From assembly GCF_014694385.1 (NCBI RefSeq), contig NZ_JAAOCA010000047.1, positions 1 to 33,312 of the forward strand: 33,312 nt of DNA. The letters run 5' to 3'. Source of the stretch: Pseudomonas typographi (GTDB lineage Bacteria > Pseudomonadota > Gammaproteobacteria > Pseudomonadales > Pseudomonadaceae). Positions 13,241 to 20,733 of this stretch are shown piece by piece; position 1 is the first letter of the stretch; each line of letters starts with the position of its first letter. The notes below the pieces were generated by a model. It made no database searches and was not told the origin of the DNA. It was given only the letters and a program-made list of their open reading frames with translations. The position numbers and the translations under genes are program-made.

Positions 13241-13396
13241 ATGACCACTTACAGAATCTACGTCACGGCCGACCATATAGTGCGCGCCTATGGCGATTCC
13301 ATCGAATTTCACGACAGTGGTAGGTTGATCGTATACGCCGGCCATAATCTCTCGGCCGCGTTCGCCAGCTACCTCTACGTGCTGACGGGTGAGTGA
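13241..13396 (+). CDS. Small protein (51 aa), paralog of the 12718 product
   Basis: A 51-residue protein, MTTYRIYVTADHIVRAYGDS to the end LYVLTGE. GGAGAGCGAC just before the ATG gives a good start. Aligned with the first 50 residues of the 12718 product it shares the initial YR-T-D pattern, a central DSGRLIVY against SNGLKLYN, and the end AFASYLYV against QFNSFLSV. It lacks the Thr-rich tail. The pair suggests duplication of one small domain. Function unknown. Confidence 0.65.
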   Translation: MTTYRIYVTADHIVRAYGDSIEFHDSGRLIVYAGHNLSAAFASYLYVLTGE

Positions 13397-13433
13397 TGGC
13401 TGTCGGTAACCCGTTCGCCTTGGTGGCTTAACC

Positions 13434-14063
13434 ATGACCGATAAGCAGGCCCCAGACTGGGAGCGCATTGAGCACCTGTACCGGGCGGGCCTACTGTCCA
13501 TCCGGGAAATCGCCGCAGCGTGTGGCGTTTCTCACGTCGCCATCCAGAAGCGAGCCAAGCGGGACGGATGGGTGCGTGACCTGTCCGCCAAGATCAAGGC
13601 GAAGGCTGATTCGCTGGTTACCAAAGAGCAGGTTACCAGTGCGGTTACCAAAGAACAGGTGGTAACCGAGCGGGGCATTGTTGAAGCTAATGCCCAGGTT
13701 ATTGCAAACATCCGCATCGGGCACCGCACTGATATCGCTCGTTATCGCAGGCTGGCGAACAAGCTGCTGGAAGAGCTTGAGGGCTTGACCGATAACCGCG
13801 AGCTGTTCGACAGATTGGGTGAATTGCTGGCCAGCCCAGACGATAACGGCGTTGACAAGCTGAATGACCTGTACCGCAAGGTCATTGATCTGCCATCGCG
13901 CACCAAGACACTCAAGGAGTTGGGCGAAACGCTCAAGAACCTGATCGCTCTGGAACGCCAAGCCTATGACGTTGGCACCGAACAACCCGGCGATGACCGC
14001 AGCAGACTGACGGAAGAAGAACTTGATCGCCGTATCGCCAAGCTCTCCGGTCAGCAAGGCTGA
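13434..14063 (+). CDS. terS: Terminase small subunit
   Basis: A 209-residue protein with an N-terminal helix-turn-helix (YRAGLLSIREIAAACGVSHVAIQKRAKRDGW) that would recognise the packaging site, and a helical C-terminal oligomerisation region (ELGETLKNLIALERQAYDV). This is the usual layout of small terminase subunits, and the large subunit gene follows directly. A short internal duplication (VTKEQVTSAVTKEQVVTE) lies between the two parts and may be a flexible hinge. The end overlaps the start of terL by 41 bases if the TTG start there is correct. Confidence 0.85.
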   Translation: MTDKQAPDWERIEHLYRAGLLSIREIAAACGVSHVAIQKRAKRDGWVRDLSAKIKAKADSLVTKEQVTSAVTKEQVVTERGIVEANAQVIANIRIGHRTDIARYRRLANKLLEELEGLTDNRELFDRLGELLASPDDNGVDKLNDLYRKVIDLPSRTKTLKELGETLKNLIALERQAYDVGTEQPGDDRSRLTEEELDRRIAKLSGQQG

Positions 14064-15480
14064 GAAACTCGAACTCCTGGCGTTGCTGGAGGAAAAGGCG
14101 CGCCGGGATTCGCAAAGGCGTCACCTGTTGCAATTCGAGACGCTGTACGAATGGCAGCGCAAGTTTGTAAAGGCCACGGCAGATCACACATCCTGCATGC
14201 TCATGGCTGCAAACCGGGTGGGCAAGACGCGCACCGGGCTTACGATCGATGCCATGCATTTGCTGGGTGATTACCCGGATGACTGGGAAGGCCACAGGTT
14301 CGGCCATGCGCCGATGTGCTGGTTGCTGGGCTTCTCGATGGAGAAGACGCGGGATCTGCTGCAAACCCCGCTGTTCGGCACGCTTGAGGCTGGCAAGTGG
14401 ACAGGCGGTCTGATACCTGCAGATCGGATCGTCGCGCATCTGTCGGCCACCGGCACGTCAGGCGCGATGCGGCAGATAACCGTCAGGCACAAGACCGGCG
14501 GCATATCCACAGTGCAGTTCTGGTCCTACAGCCAGGGACAGCACGCGATCATGGGCGACAGCGTTGATTGGTACCACATCGACGAAGAGCCTCGCGACAA
14601 CACGATATACCCGCAGGTGCTGACCCGGACGGCCACTGGCGACAACGGCCAAGGCGGGCGCGGCATCCTGACGTTTACCCCGGAGAACGGGCGCACCGAG
14701 CTTGTTGTGCAGTTCATGGACTGCCCGGCCGAGGGGCAATACATCCAGCGCGCCACCTGGGCAGATGCACCGCACTTGACTGCTGACACACAGCGCAAGC
14801 TTCTGGGCATGTACCCGGAATGGCAGCGCGACATGAGATCGAAGGGGCTTCCATTGCTGGGCACAGGCTTGATATTCGATTTCGGCGACGACGAGATCAA
14901 ATGCCAGCCGTTCCCATGCCCAGACCATTACTGGGTCATCAACGGCATGGACTTCGGCTGGGATCACCCGCAAGCGCACGTGCAGCTTTGGATCGACTTA
15001 GAGGCCGACACGATCTACCTGGCCCAGGCCTGGAAGAAGTCTCGCGTCACGCCATCCACGGTGTGGGGCACTGTTAAATCCTGGGCCAATCACGTGCCCA
15101 CCGCCTGGCCTTCAGATGGTTTGCAGTCCGAAAAGTCATCGGGCGAGCAGCAAAAGAAAGCCTACGTCGATGCGGGCTGGCAGATGTTATCGGCGCACGC
15201 CACATGGGCGGACGGTGGGGTTGGCGTCGAGATCGGCCTTGTTGAGCTGTACGAACGCATGACCACGGGCCGCTTCAAGGTGTTCTCGCACCTGAGTGAC
15301 TTTTTCGACGAGAAGATGAGTTACCACCGCGACGAGAACGGAAAGATCGTCAAGTTGAACGACGACATTCTTTCCGCCACTCGGTACGCGTACATGATGC
15401 GGCGCTTTGCCCGTCAGCGATTCCAGTGCAGGCCGGTAGAGCATGGCCAGCACCAATCCACCTACGACCCTTTCAACTGA
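14023..15480 (+). CDS. terL: Terminase large subunit
   Basis: A 485-residue packaging motor. The ATPase carries Walker A AANRVGKT (62-69) and a Walker B region WYHIDEEP (183-190) with the catalytic glutamate. The nuclease domain begins with MDFGWDHP (about 309-316), giving a metal-binding Asp. The start is unusual: TTG at 14023, preceded by GGAAGAAG, because no ATG occurs before the conserved region. It overlaps terS by 41 bases, implying coupled translation. The DEEP motif and size fit the terminases of BPP-1/T7-like podoviruses. The exact packaging strategy (headful or cohesive ends) cannot be told here. Confidence 0.93.
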   Translation: MIAVSPSSPVSKAEKLELLALLEEKARRDSQRRHLLQFETLYEWQRKFVKATADHTSCMLMAANRVGKTRTGLTIDAMHLLGDYPDDWEGHRFGHAPMCWLLGFSMEKTRDLLQTPLFGTLEAGKWTGGLIPADRIVAHLSATGTSGAMRQITVRHKTGGISTVQFWSYSQGQHAIMGDSVDWYHIDEEPRDNTIYPQVLTRTATGDNGQGGRGILTFTPENGRTELVVQFMDCPAEGQYIQRATWADAPHLTADTQRKLLGMYPEWQRDMRSKGLPLLGTGLIFDFGDDEIKCQPFPCPDHYWVINGMDFGWDHPQAHVQLWIDLEADTIYLAQAWKKSRVTPSTVWGTVKSWANHVPTAWPSDGLQSEKSSGEQQKKAYVDAGWQMLSAHATWADGGVGVEIGLVELYERMTTGRFKVFSHLSDFFDEKMSYHRDENGKIVKLNDDILSATRYAYMMRRFARQRFQCRPVEHGQHQSTYDPFN

Positions 15481-15489
15481 GGTATCACC

Positions 15490-15744
15490 ATGGGAAGCGC
15501 GATAAAGAGCGTGGCCAACGTTGCAACACTGGGCCTGGCCAGTAGCGTGCTGGGCGATACGCCGAGCACTTCGACCACCACCGTCGATGACGTGGACAAC
15601 AACTCTGTGTCGAGCGCTGACGCCGACAGCTATGCATCCGACAAGAAGCGCCGGGCCCAGGCGGCCGGGCTGTCGTCCACGATCCTGGGCGGGGCATCTG
15701 GCACGGCTGCCTCGACCACCACTAAAACCTTGCTGGGCTCGTGA
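15490..15744 (+). CDS. Small conserved phage protein before the portal (84 aa)
   Basis: An 84-residue protein with a Thr/Ser/Asp-rich middle and a C-terminal KKRRAQAAGLSSTILGGASG followed by TLLGS. This KKxRAQAAG...STxLGG...TLLG signature recurs in small proteins encoded next to the portal in many podoviruses, where it may be a virion component; the function is not known. GAGGT precedes the ATG, and the portal gene starts at or just after its stop. Confidence 0.7.
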   Translation: MGSAIKSVANVATLGLASSVLGDTPSTSTTTVDDVDNNSVSSADADSYASDKKRRAQAAGLSSTILGGASGTAASTTTKTLLGS

Positions 15745-15746
15745 CA

Positions 15747-17432
15747 ATGGCTGAATCCCTACGTAAGCGCGCCGAAAAGCGCCTCAAAATGCTTGAGAAC
15801 GAGCGCACATCGTGGGAAGCCAACTGGCGTGAGCTGTCCGACTTCATCCTGCCGATGCGCTCCAGGGTGCTGAGCGAAGAGGCGAACAAGGGCGACCGGC
15901 GCAACAACAAGATCATCAACAACGAGGCTACCGAGGATGCTGGTGCACTGGCCGCCGGCATGATGTCGGGCCTTACCTCGCGCTCTCGTCCATGGTTCAA
16001 CCTGGCCATCAAGTCACGCAAGGCCATGGAGTTTGGCCCGGTCAAGTCCTGGCTGTACGAATCCACCATTCGCGTGCGCGACGTGCTGCTGCGCTCCAAT
16101 TACTACAACTGCCAGCACGTTTCCTATCTCGAAATGGGGGTGTTCGGCACTGGGGCCATTTGGATCGACGAAGACCCCAAGACCGTTATCAGCTGCGAAG
16201 TGTTCACCGCAGGTGAGTATTACGTGGCCAACGGCATCGACGGCAAGGTCAACGCCTTCTATCGCAAGTTCAAGCTCACGGCTGCCCAGATGGAAGAGCG
16301 GTTCGGTCTTGAGGCGCTGAGCACCGCCGCGAAGGGCGCGCTGGTTGCCGGAAACAAGGATCAATGGTTCGACTGCGTGCAGATGGTCGAGCCCAACACC
16401 GAACGTGATACGACCCGCAGGGACAGCAAGAACCTGCCGTTCATTGGCCTGGTGTGGGAGAAGTCCGCGCCGGGTGATGACGTGCTCGAAGAGAGAGGTT
16501 TCCACGAATTTCCGGTGGCGGTGATGCGCTGGGATGCACTGGGCGGCGACTGCTACGGCACCGGCCCGGGCCGGCGTTGTCTTGGCGATATCAAGGCGCT
16601 GCAGCTCTATGAGCGCAACTCGGCTCGCCTGGTGGAGCAGGGCGCCAATCCGGCGCTGCAAGCCCCCAGCAGTCTGCATGGCAAGCCTTCCAGCACGATC
16701 CCGGGCAGCATTACCTACGTGGACATGATGGGCCAGCAAAACCAGATGGCGCCGATCTACCAGCCCAACTTCGGCTGGCTTTCGGCTGTGTCGGACAAGA
16801 TCGCCAAGCACGAAGCCCGCATTCGGCGGTCGTTCTACACCGACCTGTTCCTGATGATCAGCCAGATGGATGACGTGCGCACCGCCACCGAGATCGTGGC
16901 GCGCAAGGAAGAGAAGATGGCGATGCTGGGCCCGGTGGTCGAGCGTGTGGACTTCGAAGGCCTGGACCCGGTGATAGAGCGCGTTTTCAACATCATGCTG
17001 CGCCAATCCCTGCCAATTTGGGCCGGGGTGATTGACGGCGAGCCGCTGCTACCCGAGCCGCCAGAAGAAATGGATGACCTCGATGTCGAGGCCGATTACA
17101 TCTCGATCCTGGCCCAGGCACAGAAAGCGCAGAACGTCACCAGCCTGGAGCGCTTTGCCCAGTTCACCGGTGGCCTGGTCGCGGTGTTCCCCGAGGCCAA
17201 GGACAAGGTCAACACCGATCAGCTCATCGACGAATACGCCGACTCCACGGGCGTCGTGCCCACGGTCGTGCGCGGTGACGAAGAAGTGGATGCCATCCGC
17301 CAGCAGCGCGCCCAGCAGGCCCAGCAGCAGCAACAGCAGGAAGCGCTGGCCAGCGGCATCCAGGGCGCCAAGGTGCTGTCCGAAACGCAGCTCACCCCAG
17401 ACAACGCGCTGGGCCGAATGCTGGGAGCCTAA
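15747..17432 (+). CDS. Portal (head-to-tail connector), T7 gp8-like
   Basis: A 561-residue protein forming the ring at the capsid vertex through which DNA passes. The N-terminus (LRKRAEKRLKMLENERTSWEANWRELSDFILP), the SGLTSRSRPWF segment and the GTGPGRRCLGDIKALQLYERN region are characteristic of the T7-type connector family. The C-terminus is Gln-rich (QQRAQQAQQQQQQEAL), a likely coiled or barrel end. A GTG at 15741 overlapping the upstream stop is an alternative start, adding two residues. Full length for the family. Confidence 0.93.
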   Translation: MAESLRKRAEKRLKMLENERTSWEANWRELSDFILPMRSRVLSEEANKGDRRNNKIINNEATEDAGALAAGMMSGLTSRSRPWFNLAIKSRKAMEFGPVKSWLYESTIRVRDVLLRSNYYNCQHVSYLEMGVFGTGAIWIDEDPKTVISCEVFTAGEYYVANGIDGKVNAFYRKFKLTAAQMEERFGLEALSTAAKGALVAGNKDQWFDCVQMVEPNTERDTTRRDSKNLPFIGLVWEKSAPGDDVLEERGFHEFPVAVMRWDALGGDCYGTGPGRRCLGDIKALQLYERNSARLVEQGANPALQAPSSLHGKPSSTIPGSITYVDMMGQQNQMAPIYQPNFGWLSAVSDKIAKHEARIRRSFYTDLFLMISQMDDVRTATEIVARKEEKMAMLGPVVERVDFEGLDPVIERVFNIMLRQSLPIWAGVIDGEPLLPEPPEEMDDLDVEADYISILAQAQKAQNVTSLERFAQFTGGLVAVFPEAKDKVNTDQLIDEYADSTGVVPTVVRGDEEVDAIRQQRAQQAQQQQQQEALASGIQGAKVLSETQLTPDNALGRMLGA

Positions 17433-17738
17433 ATGTACGAAGACGACGAGATCCTGCAAGCGCGGGAGGCAAAGGTGCGCCTGGCCGAGAAGCGCCGGGA
17501 CGATGATTTCCAGTGGCTCATGGGCGACCTGCGCGGCCGCCGCATCGTGTGGGGCTGGCTGTGCGAGTCCTGCATGTTCCACACCACCTTCGATACCCAT
17601 GGCGGGCGCATGAGCCTGAACGAGGGCCGGCGCCAGATTGGGCTGAAGCTCACCGCCGAAATTCACCGCCTGTGTCCTGACCTCTACTCGGTCATGGTCC
17701 GGGAAAACAGCCAACAACCCGATGAGGTTAACCAATGA
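17433..17738 (+). CDS. Bbp19-like phage protein
   Basis: A 101-residue protein resembling Bordetella phage Bbp19, encoded after the portal in this phage group. The core RRDDDFQWLMGDLRGRRIVW and CMFHTTFDTHGGRMSLNEGR...IGLKLTAEIHRLCPDLY are recognisable. A role in head assembly is likely from position only. GGGAGCC precedes the ATG, which is the base after the portal stop; the end overlaps the scaffold-like gene by four bases. Confidence 0.8.
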   Translation: MYEDDEILQAREAKVRLAEKRRDDDFQWLMGDLRGRRIVWGWLCESCMFHTTFDTHGGRMSLNEGRRQIGLKLTAEIHRLCPDLYSVMVRENSQQPDEVNQ

Positions 17739-18382
17739 CCGATGCAGTCGACACCGCCACCACAACCGCAAGCGGGACAGAGAGTGCGACGTCACAGGCC
17801 GCGACCACGGAGCAGCAGACCGCTGCCACCGATCAAAGCCAGCAGCAAGCCGCGCAGAGCACCGAGCAATCGGCCGAAGCGCAACAGGCGCCAGCCATCC
17901 CCGAGAAGTACGAGTTCAGCAACCTCCCCGAGGGTTACACGCTGGACGAGGCTGCGCTCGGTGAATGGTCGGGCGTGTTCAAGGAGCTGGGGCTGACCCA
18001 GGAGCAAGCGCAGAAGCTCGTCGAGATGGACGCCAAGCGCTACACCGCCGCGAACTCGCCCGAGGCGCAACTGCAGGCCGCCATCGAAGCCCGCAACAGC
18101 CATGTGGCCCAGTGGGAAACAGCGGTCAAGCAGGACAAGGAACTGGGCGGGGCCAAGCTCGCCGAGAGCCGGAGCATTGCGCAGAAGGCGCTGGCGGACT
18201 TCGGTACGCCCGAGCTGAGCGCGATGCTCAAGGAATCCGGCCTCGGCTCACACCCTGAAGTCGTTCGCTTCTTCCACAAGGTTGGCAAGGAGCTCTCAGA
18301 AGGCAAGCTGCATCGTGCCGCAACAGATGTACCCGCAGAACGTTCCATCGCGGAACGCATGTACCCAAATTATCCAAAGTAA
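17735..18382 (+). CDS. Scaffold-like head assembly protein
   Basis: A 215-residue protein. The first 60 residues are low-complexity (T, A, Q, S and E). A folded segment starting PEKYEFSNLPEGYTLDEAAL and a long amphipathic helical region follow. This is typical of proteins placed directly before the capsid gene in podoviruses and thought to act as scaffold or assembly protein. No protease motif is visible. It overlaps the Bbp19-like gene by four bases, and AAGGAG for the capsid gene lies just after its stop. The scaffold role is inferred from position and composition. Confidence 0.75.
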   Translation: MTDAVDTATTTASGTESATSQAATTEQQTAATDQSQQQAAQSTEQSAEAQQAPAIPEKYEFSNLPEGYTLDEAALGEWSGVFKELGLTQEQAQKLVEMDAKRYTAANSPEAQLQAAIEARNSHVAQWETAVKQDKELGGAKLAESRSIAQKALADFGTPELSAMLKESGLGSHPEVVRFFHKVGKELSEGKLHRAATDVPAERSIAERMYPNYPK

Positions 18383-18394
18383 GGAGCGCCGAAC

Positions 18395-19399
18395 ATGGCC
18401 ACCATTGGTAATACCGTCCCGACGCTGCTTGACGTCGCCAAGCGCATGAACCCAGACGGCGGCGGCATCATGCCGATCGCTGAGCTGCTGGCCCAGGAAA
18501 ACGAAATGCTGTTGGATATGCCCTGGTACGAAGGCAACCTGCCTACCGGCTCGCGCATCACCACCCGCACCGGCTTGCCTTCGGTCATCTACCGCAAACT
18601 CAACAGCGGTGTGCCGCCCAGCAAATCCACCACCGCGCAAGTCGATGAGTCGTGCGGCATCATGGAAGGTCGCGGCCAGGTTGACGTAGACCTGGCGTTG
18701 CTCAACGGCAACACCGCCGCCTTCCGCCTGTCCGAGTCGTCCTCGTTCATCGAGGCGATGAACCAAGCCATGCAGCAAGGCGTGCTGTACGGCAACACCG
18801 ATGTAACGCCGGAGTCGTTTACCGGGCTTGCGCCTCGCTTCAGCACCGTCTCCACAGCTACGGCTGCAACGGCCGCCAACGTCATCGATGCCGGCGGCAC
18901 CGGCACCACCAACACCTCTATCTGGCTGGTCGGCTGGGGTGAGAAGACTGTCCACGGCATCTACCCGAAAGGGTCTAAGGCCGGACTGGTGCACAAGGAT
19001 CTTGGGGAGGGCGATGCTTTCGACGAGAACGGGAACCGCTTCCGCGCACTGATGGATCAGTACCAGTGGAAGTGCGGCGTGGCCGTCAAGGATTGGCGCT
19101 ACATCGTTCGCATCGCGAACATCGATGTGTCCACGCTGACCAAGAACGCCGCAACCGGCGCTGACATCATTGACCTGATGACCCAGGCGCTCGAACTGAT
19201 CCAGGGCCTTACCGGTGTTTCGCCGGTGTTCTACGTCTCCCGCCGTGTGCGCGCATTCCTGCGCCGCCAGACCGTGAACAAGGTCGCCGCCGGCACCCTG
19301 AGCTACGACAACGTTTCCGGCAAGCCTGCGCTGATGTTCGGCGAAGTGCCGGTACGTCGAGTGGACGCCATCCTCAACGCCGAAGCCCGCGTGGTTTAA
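18395..19399 (+). CDS. Major capsid protein, BPP-1-like
   Basis: A 334-residue protein in the capsid position, preceded by a strong ribosome site (AAGGAG). The start MATIGNTVPTLLDVAKRMNP and the motifs LPTGSRITTRTGLP and DESCGIMEGRGQVDVDLA are of the Bbp17-type capsid family, which adopts the HK97 fold. The C-terminal part (VFYVSRRVRAFLRRQTVNK...FGEVPVRRVDAIL) is also family-like. No cleavage peptide is apparent. Size and order (scaffold, capsid, cement) are as in BPP-1-like phages. Confidence 0.92.
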   Translation: MATIGNTVPTLLDVAKRMNPDGGGIMPIAELLAQENEMLLDMPWYEGNLPTGSRITTRTGLPSVIYRKLNSGVPPSKSTTAQVDESCGIMEGRGQVDVDLALLNGNTAAFRLSESSSFIEAMNQAMQQGVLYGNTDVTPESFTGLAPRFSTVSTATAATAANVIDAGGTGTTNTSIWLVGWGEKTVHGIYPKGSKAGLVHKDLGEGDAFDENGNRFRALMDQYQWKCGVAVKDWRYIVRIANIDVSTLTKNAATGADIIDLMTQALELIQGLTGVSPVFYVSRRVRAFLRRQTVNKVAAGTLSYDNVSGKPALMFGEVPVRRVDAILNAEARVV

Positions 19400-19409
19400 G
19401 GAGTTCGAC

Positions 19410-19868
19410 ATGTACATTGACAAGCAAGCCGAGTTCTCGGACAGCCAGGCAGTAACCGCTTCGGCTGTATCGACGAACGTTTATGACCTGGCGCCGATTG
19501 GCAACTCGGTCAACAGCAACGCTGTGCGCGACATCGGCGTGGGTGAAGACGTCTACCTGGTGGTTCAGGTTGACACCGCCGCCACGGCCGCCGGCGCCGC
19601 CACCGTGACGGTAACGCTGGAGTCGTCCAGCACCGAAGACCTGGCAACCGACCCAACCGTGCACTTTTCGACCACTGCTTATGCGTTGGCCGATCTGACC
19701 GGTGGCAAGACCCTGGCCGCCATCAAGCTGCCTGCTGACGCCTACCAGCAGTATGTGGGTGTTCGCTACACCGTGGCCACGGGGCCACTGACTGCCGGCG
19801 AATTCTCGGCGTTCCTGACCAAAGACGTTCAGGCGTTCCGCGCCTACGCCAAAGGTTACAACTTCTGA
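19410..19868 (+). CDS. Capsid cement/decoration protein, Bbp16-like
   Basis: A 152-residue beta-rich protein starting MYIDKQAEFSDSQAVTASAV, the signature of the Bbp16 cement family that binds the outside of the capsid and stabilises it. Repeated T/V/A strands (TVTVTLESS, YVGVRYTVATGP) fit a jelly-roll fold. AAGGAG lies before the ATG. It follows the capsid gene by ten bases. Confidence 0.85.
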   Translation: MYIDKQAEFSDSQAVTASAVSTNVYDLAPIGNSVNSNAVRDIGVGEDVYLVVQVDTAATAAGAATVTVTLESSSTEDLATDPTVHFSTTAYALADLTGGKTLAAIKLPADAYQQYVGVRYTVATGPLTAGEFSAFLTKDVQAFRAYAKGYNF

Positions 19869-19878
19869 GGTTTATCCC

Positions 19879-20058
19879 ATGGCTAAGAAAGCAACTGGCC
19901 CGAAGTGGTACGTGGTGAAAGAGCTGAGTTATATCGGCGATCGCCTGTACCGGCCGGGCGAAAAGGTGCAGTACGAGGGCGAGGTAGGCGCGAACCTGGA
20001 AGAAATTCCAGACTCCACGGCGGCAACCGCTGCCGACGATACCGTCGCCACCGAGTAA
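19879..20058 (+). CDS. Small hypothetical protein (59 aa) after the cement gene
   Basis: A 59-residue protein. The first 45 residues (MAKKATGPKWYVVKELSYIG, then DRLYRPGEKVQYEG) look like a small beta domain; the end is A/T/D-rich. Ten bases separate it from the cement gene (GAGG upstream of the ATG), and a terminator begins five bases after its stop, so it is the last head gene. Similar short proteins beginning with a WYVVK-type strand occur near capsid genes in related phages. Function unknown. Confidence 0.75.
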   Translation: MAKKATGPKWYVVKELSYIGDRLYRPGEKVQYEGEVGANLEEIPDSTAATAADDTVATE

Positions 20059-20062
20059 ACCC

Positions 20063-20093
20063 AAGGGCCCTCCGGGGCCCTTTCTTATTCTTG
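20063..20093 (+). terminator. Intrinsic terminator between head and tail genes
   Basis: AAGGGCCC-TCCG-GGGCCCTT (20063-20082) is a perfect eight-base stem, followed by TCTTATTCTT. It probably lowers transcription after the abundant capsid genes, giving less tail than head protein. Confidence 0.88.
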
Positions 20094-20103
20094 AGGATCA
20101 CCC

Positions 20104-20733
20104 ATGCCCAGCGTCGTGGACATCTGCAACATGGCCTTGTCGCGCATTGGCAACAGCCAGCGCATCAATGCCCTGACCGAGGCCAGCATTCAGGCCGAGC
20201 AGTGCAGCCTGTTCTATGAGCCATCCCGCGACTTTGTGCTGCGTGATTATCCCTGGGCGTTTGCTACGGCCTTTGTCTCCCTGGCCCAGGTGTCCACAAA
20301 CCCAGACCCCGAATATCCGTACTGCTATTCGATGCCGACCGACTGCCTGAAGGCGCGCCGGATCGTGAACGAGGCATTCCCCGAGGGCTACTGGCCGTTC
20401 CCTGAGCGCATCGAGCGCCCGCGCATTCCGCGCATCGGCTTTCGCATCATCAATGGCTCGAGCGGCCGGCTGATTTCCACCTCCGTGAGCCCGGCAACGC
20501 TGGAGTACACCATCAAGGTTGATTCCCCCGAGCTGTTCGATCCGATCTTTGTCTCTGCCCTGGCGTGGCGCCTGGCCGGGCAGATTGCCCCGGCGATTGC
20601 CAAGGATGCGAACGTTGCCCAGACCTGCGAGCAGATGTACCGATCCGAAATCGCCGGCGCCGCCGCCGCGATGCTCAACGAGGGCGCGAACGACTACGTG
20701 CCAGAGTCGTCCTTCATTTCGGGGCGTGGCTGA
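20104..20733 (+). CDS. Tail tubular protein A-like (head-tail adaptor)
   Basis: A 209-residue protein of the T7 gp11/tubular A type, which joins the portal to the tail nozzle. The opening VVDICNMALSRIGNSQRINAL, the LFYEPSRDFVLRDYPWAFAT segment and the closing ALAWRLAGQIAPAIAKD are typical. GAGGATCACCC precedes the ATG. It overlaps the next gene's start (TGATG). Confidence in the family is high; the gene name is left open. Confidence 0.88.
   Translation: MPSVVDICNMALSRIGNSQRINALTEASIQAEQCSLFYEPSRDFVLRDYPWAFATAFVSLAQVSTNPDPEYPYCYSMPTDCLKARRIVNEAFPEGYWPFPERIERPRIPRIGFRIINGSSGRLISTSVSPATLEYTIKVDSPELFDPIFVSALAWRLAGQIAPAIAKDANVAQTCEQMYRSEIAGAAAAMLNEGANDYVPESSFISGRG

Noticed and set aside
13396..13431. 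11-codon frame overlapping the stop of the 13241 gene
   Set aside because: Too short, and although it overlaps the stop (TGATG) there is nothing else to support translation.
16014..17006. 330-residue reverse-strand frame in the portal gene
   Set aside because: Shadow of the portal gene, with His/Val/Leu-rich low-information sequence and no start signal.
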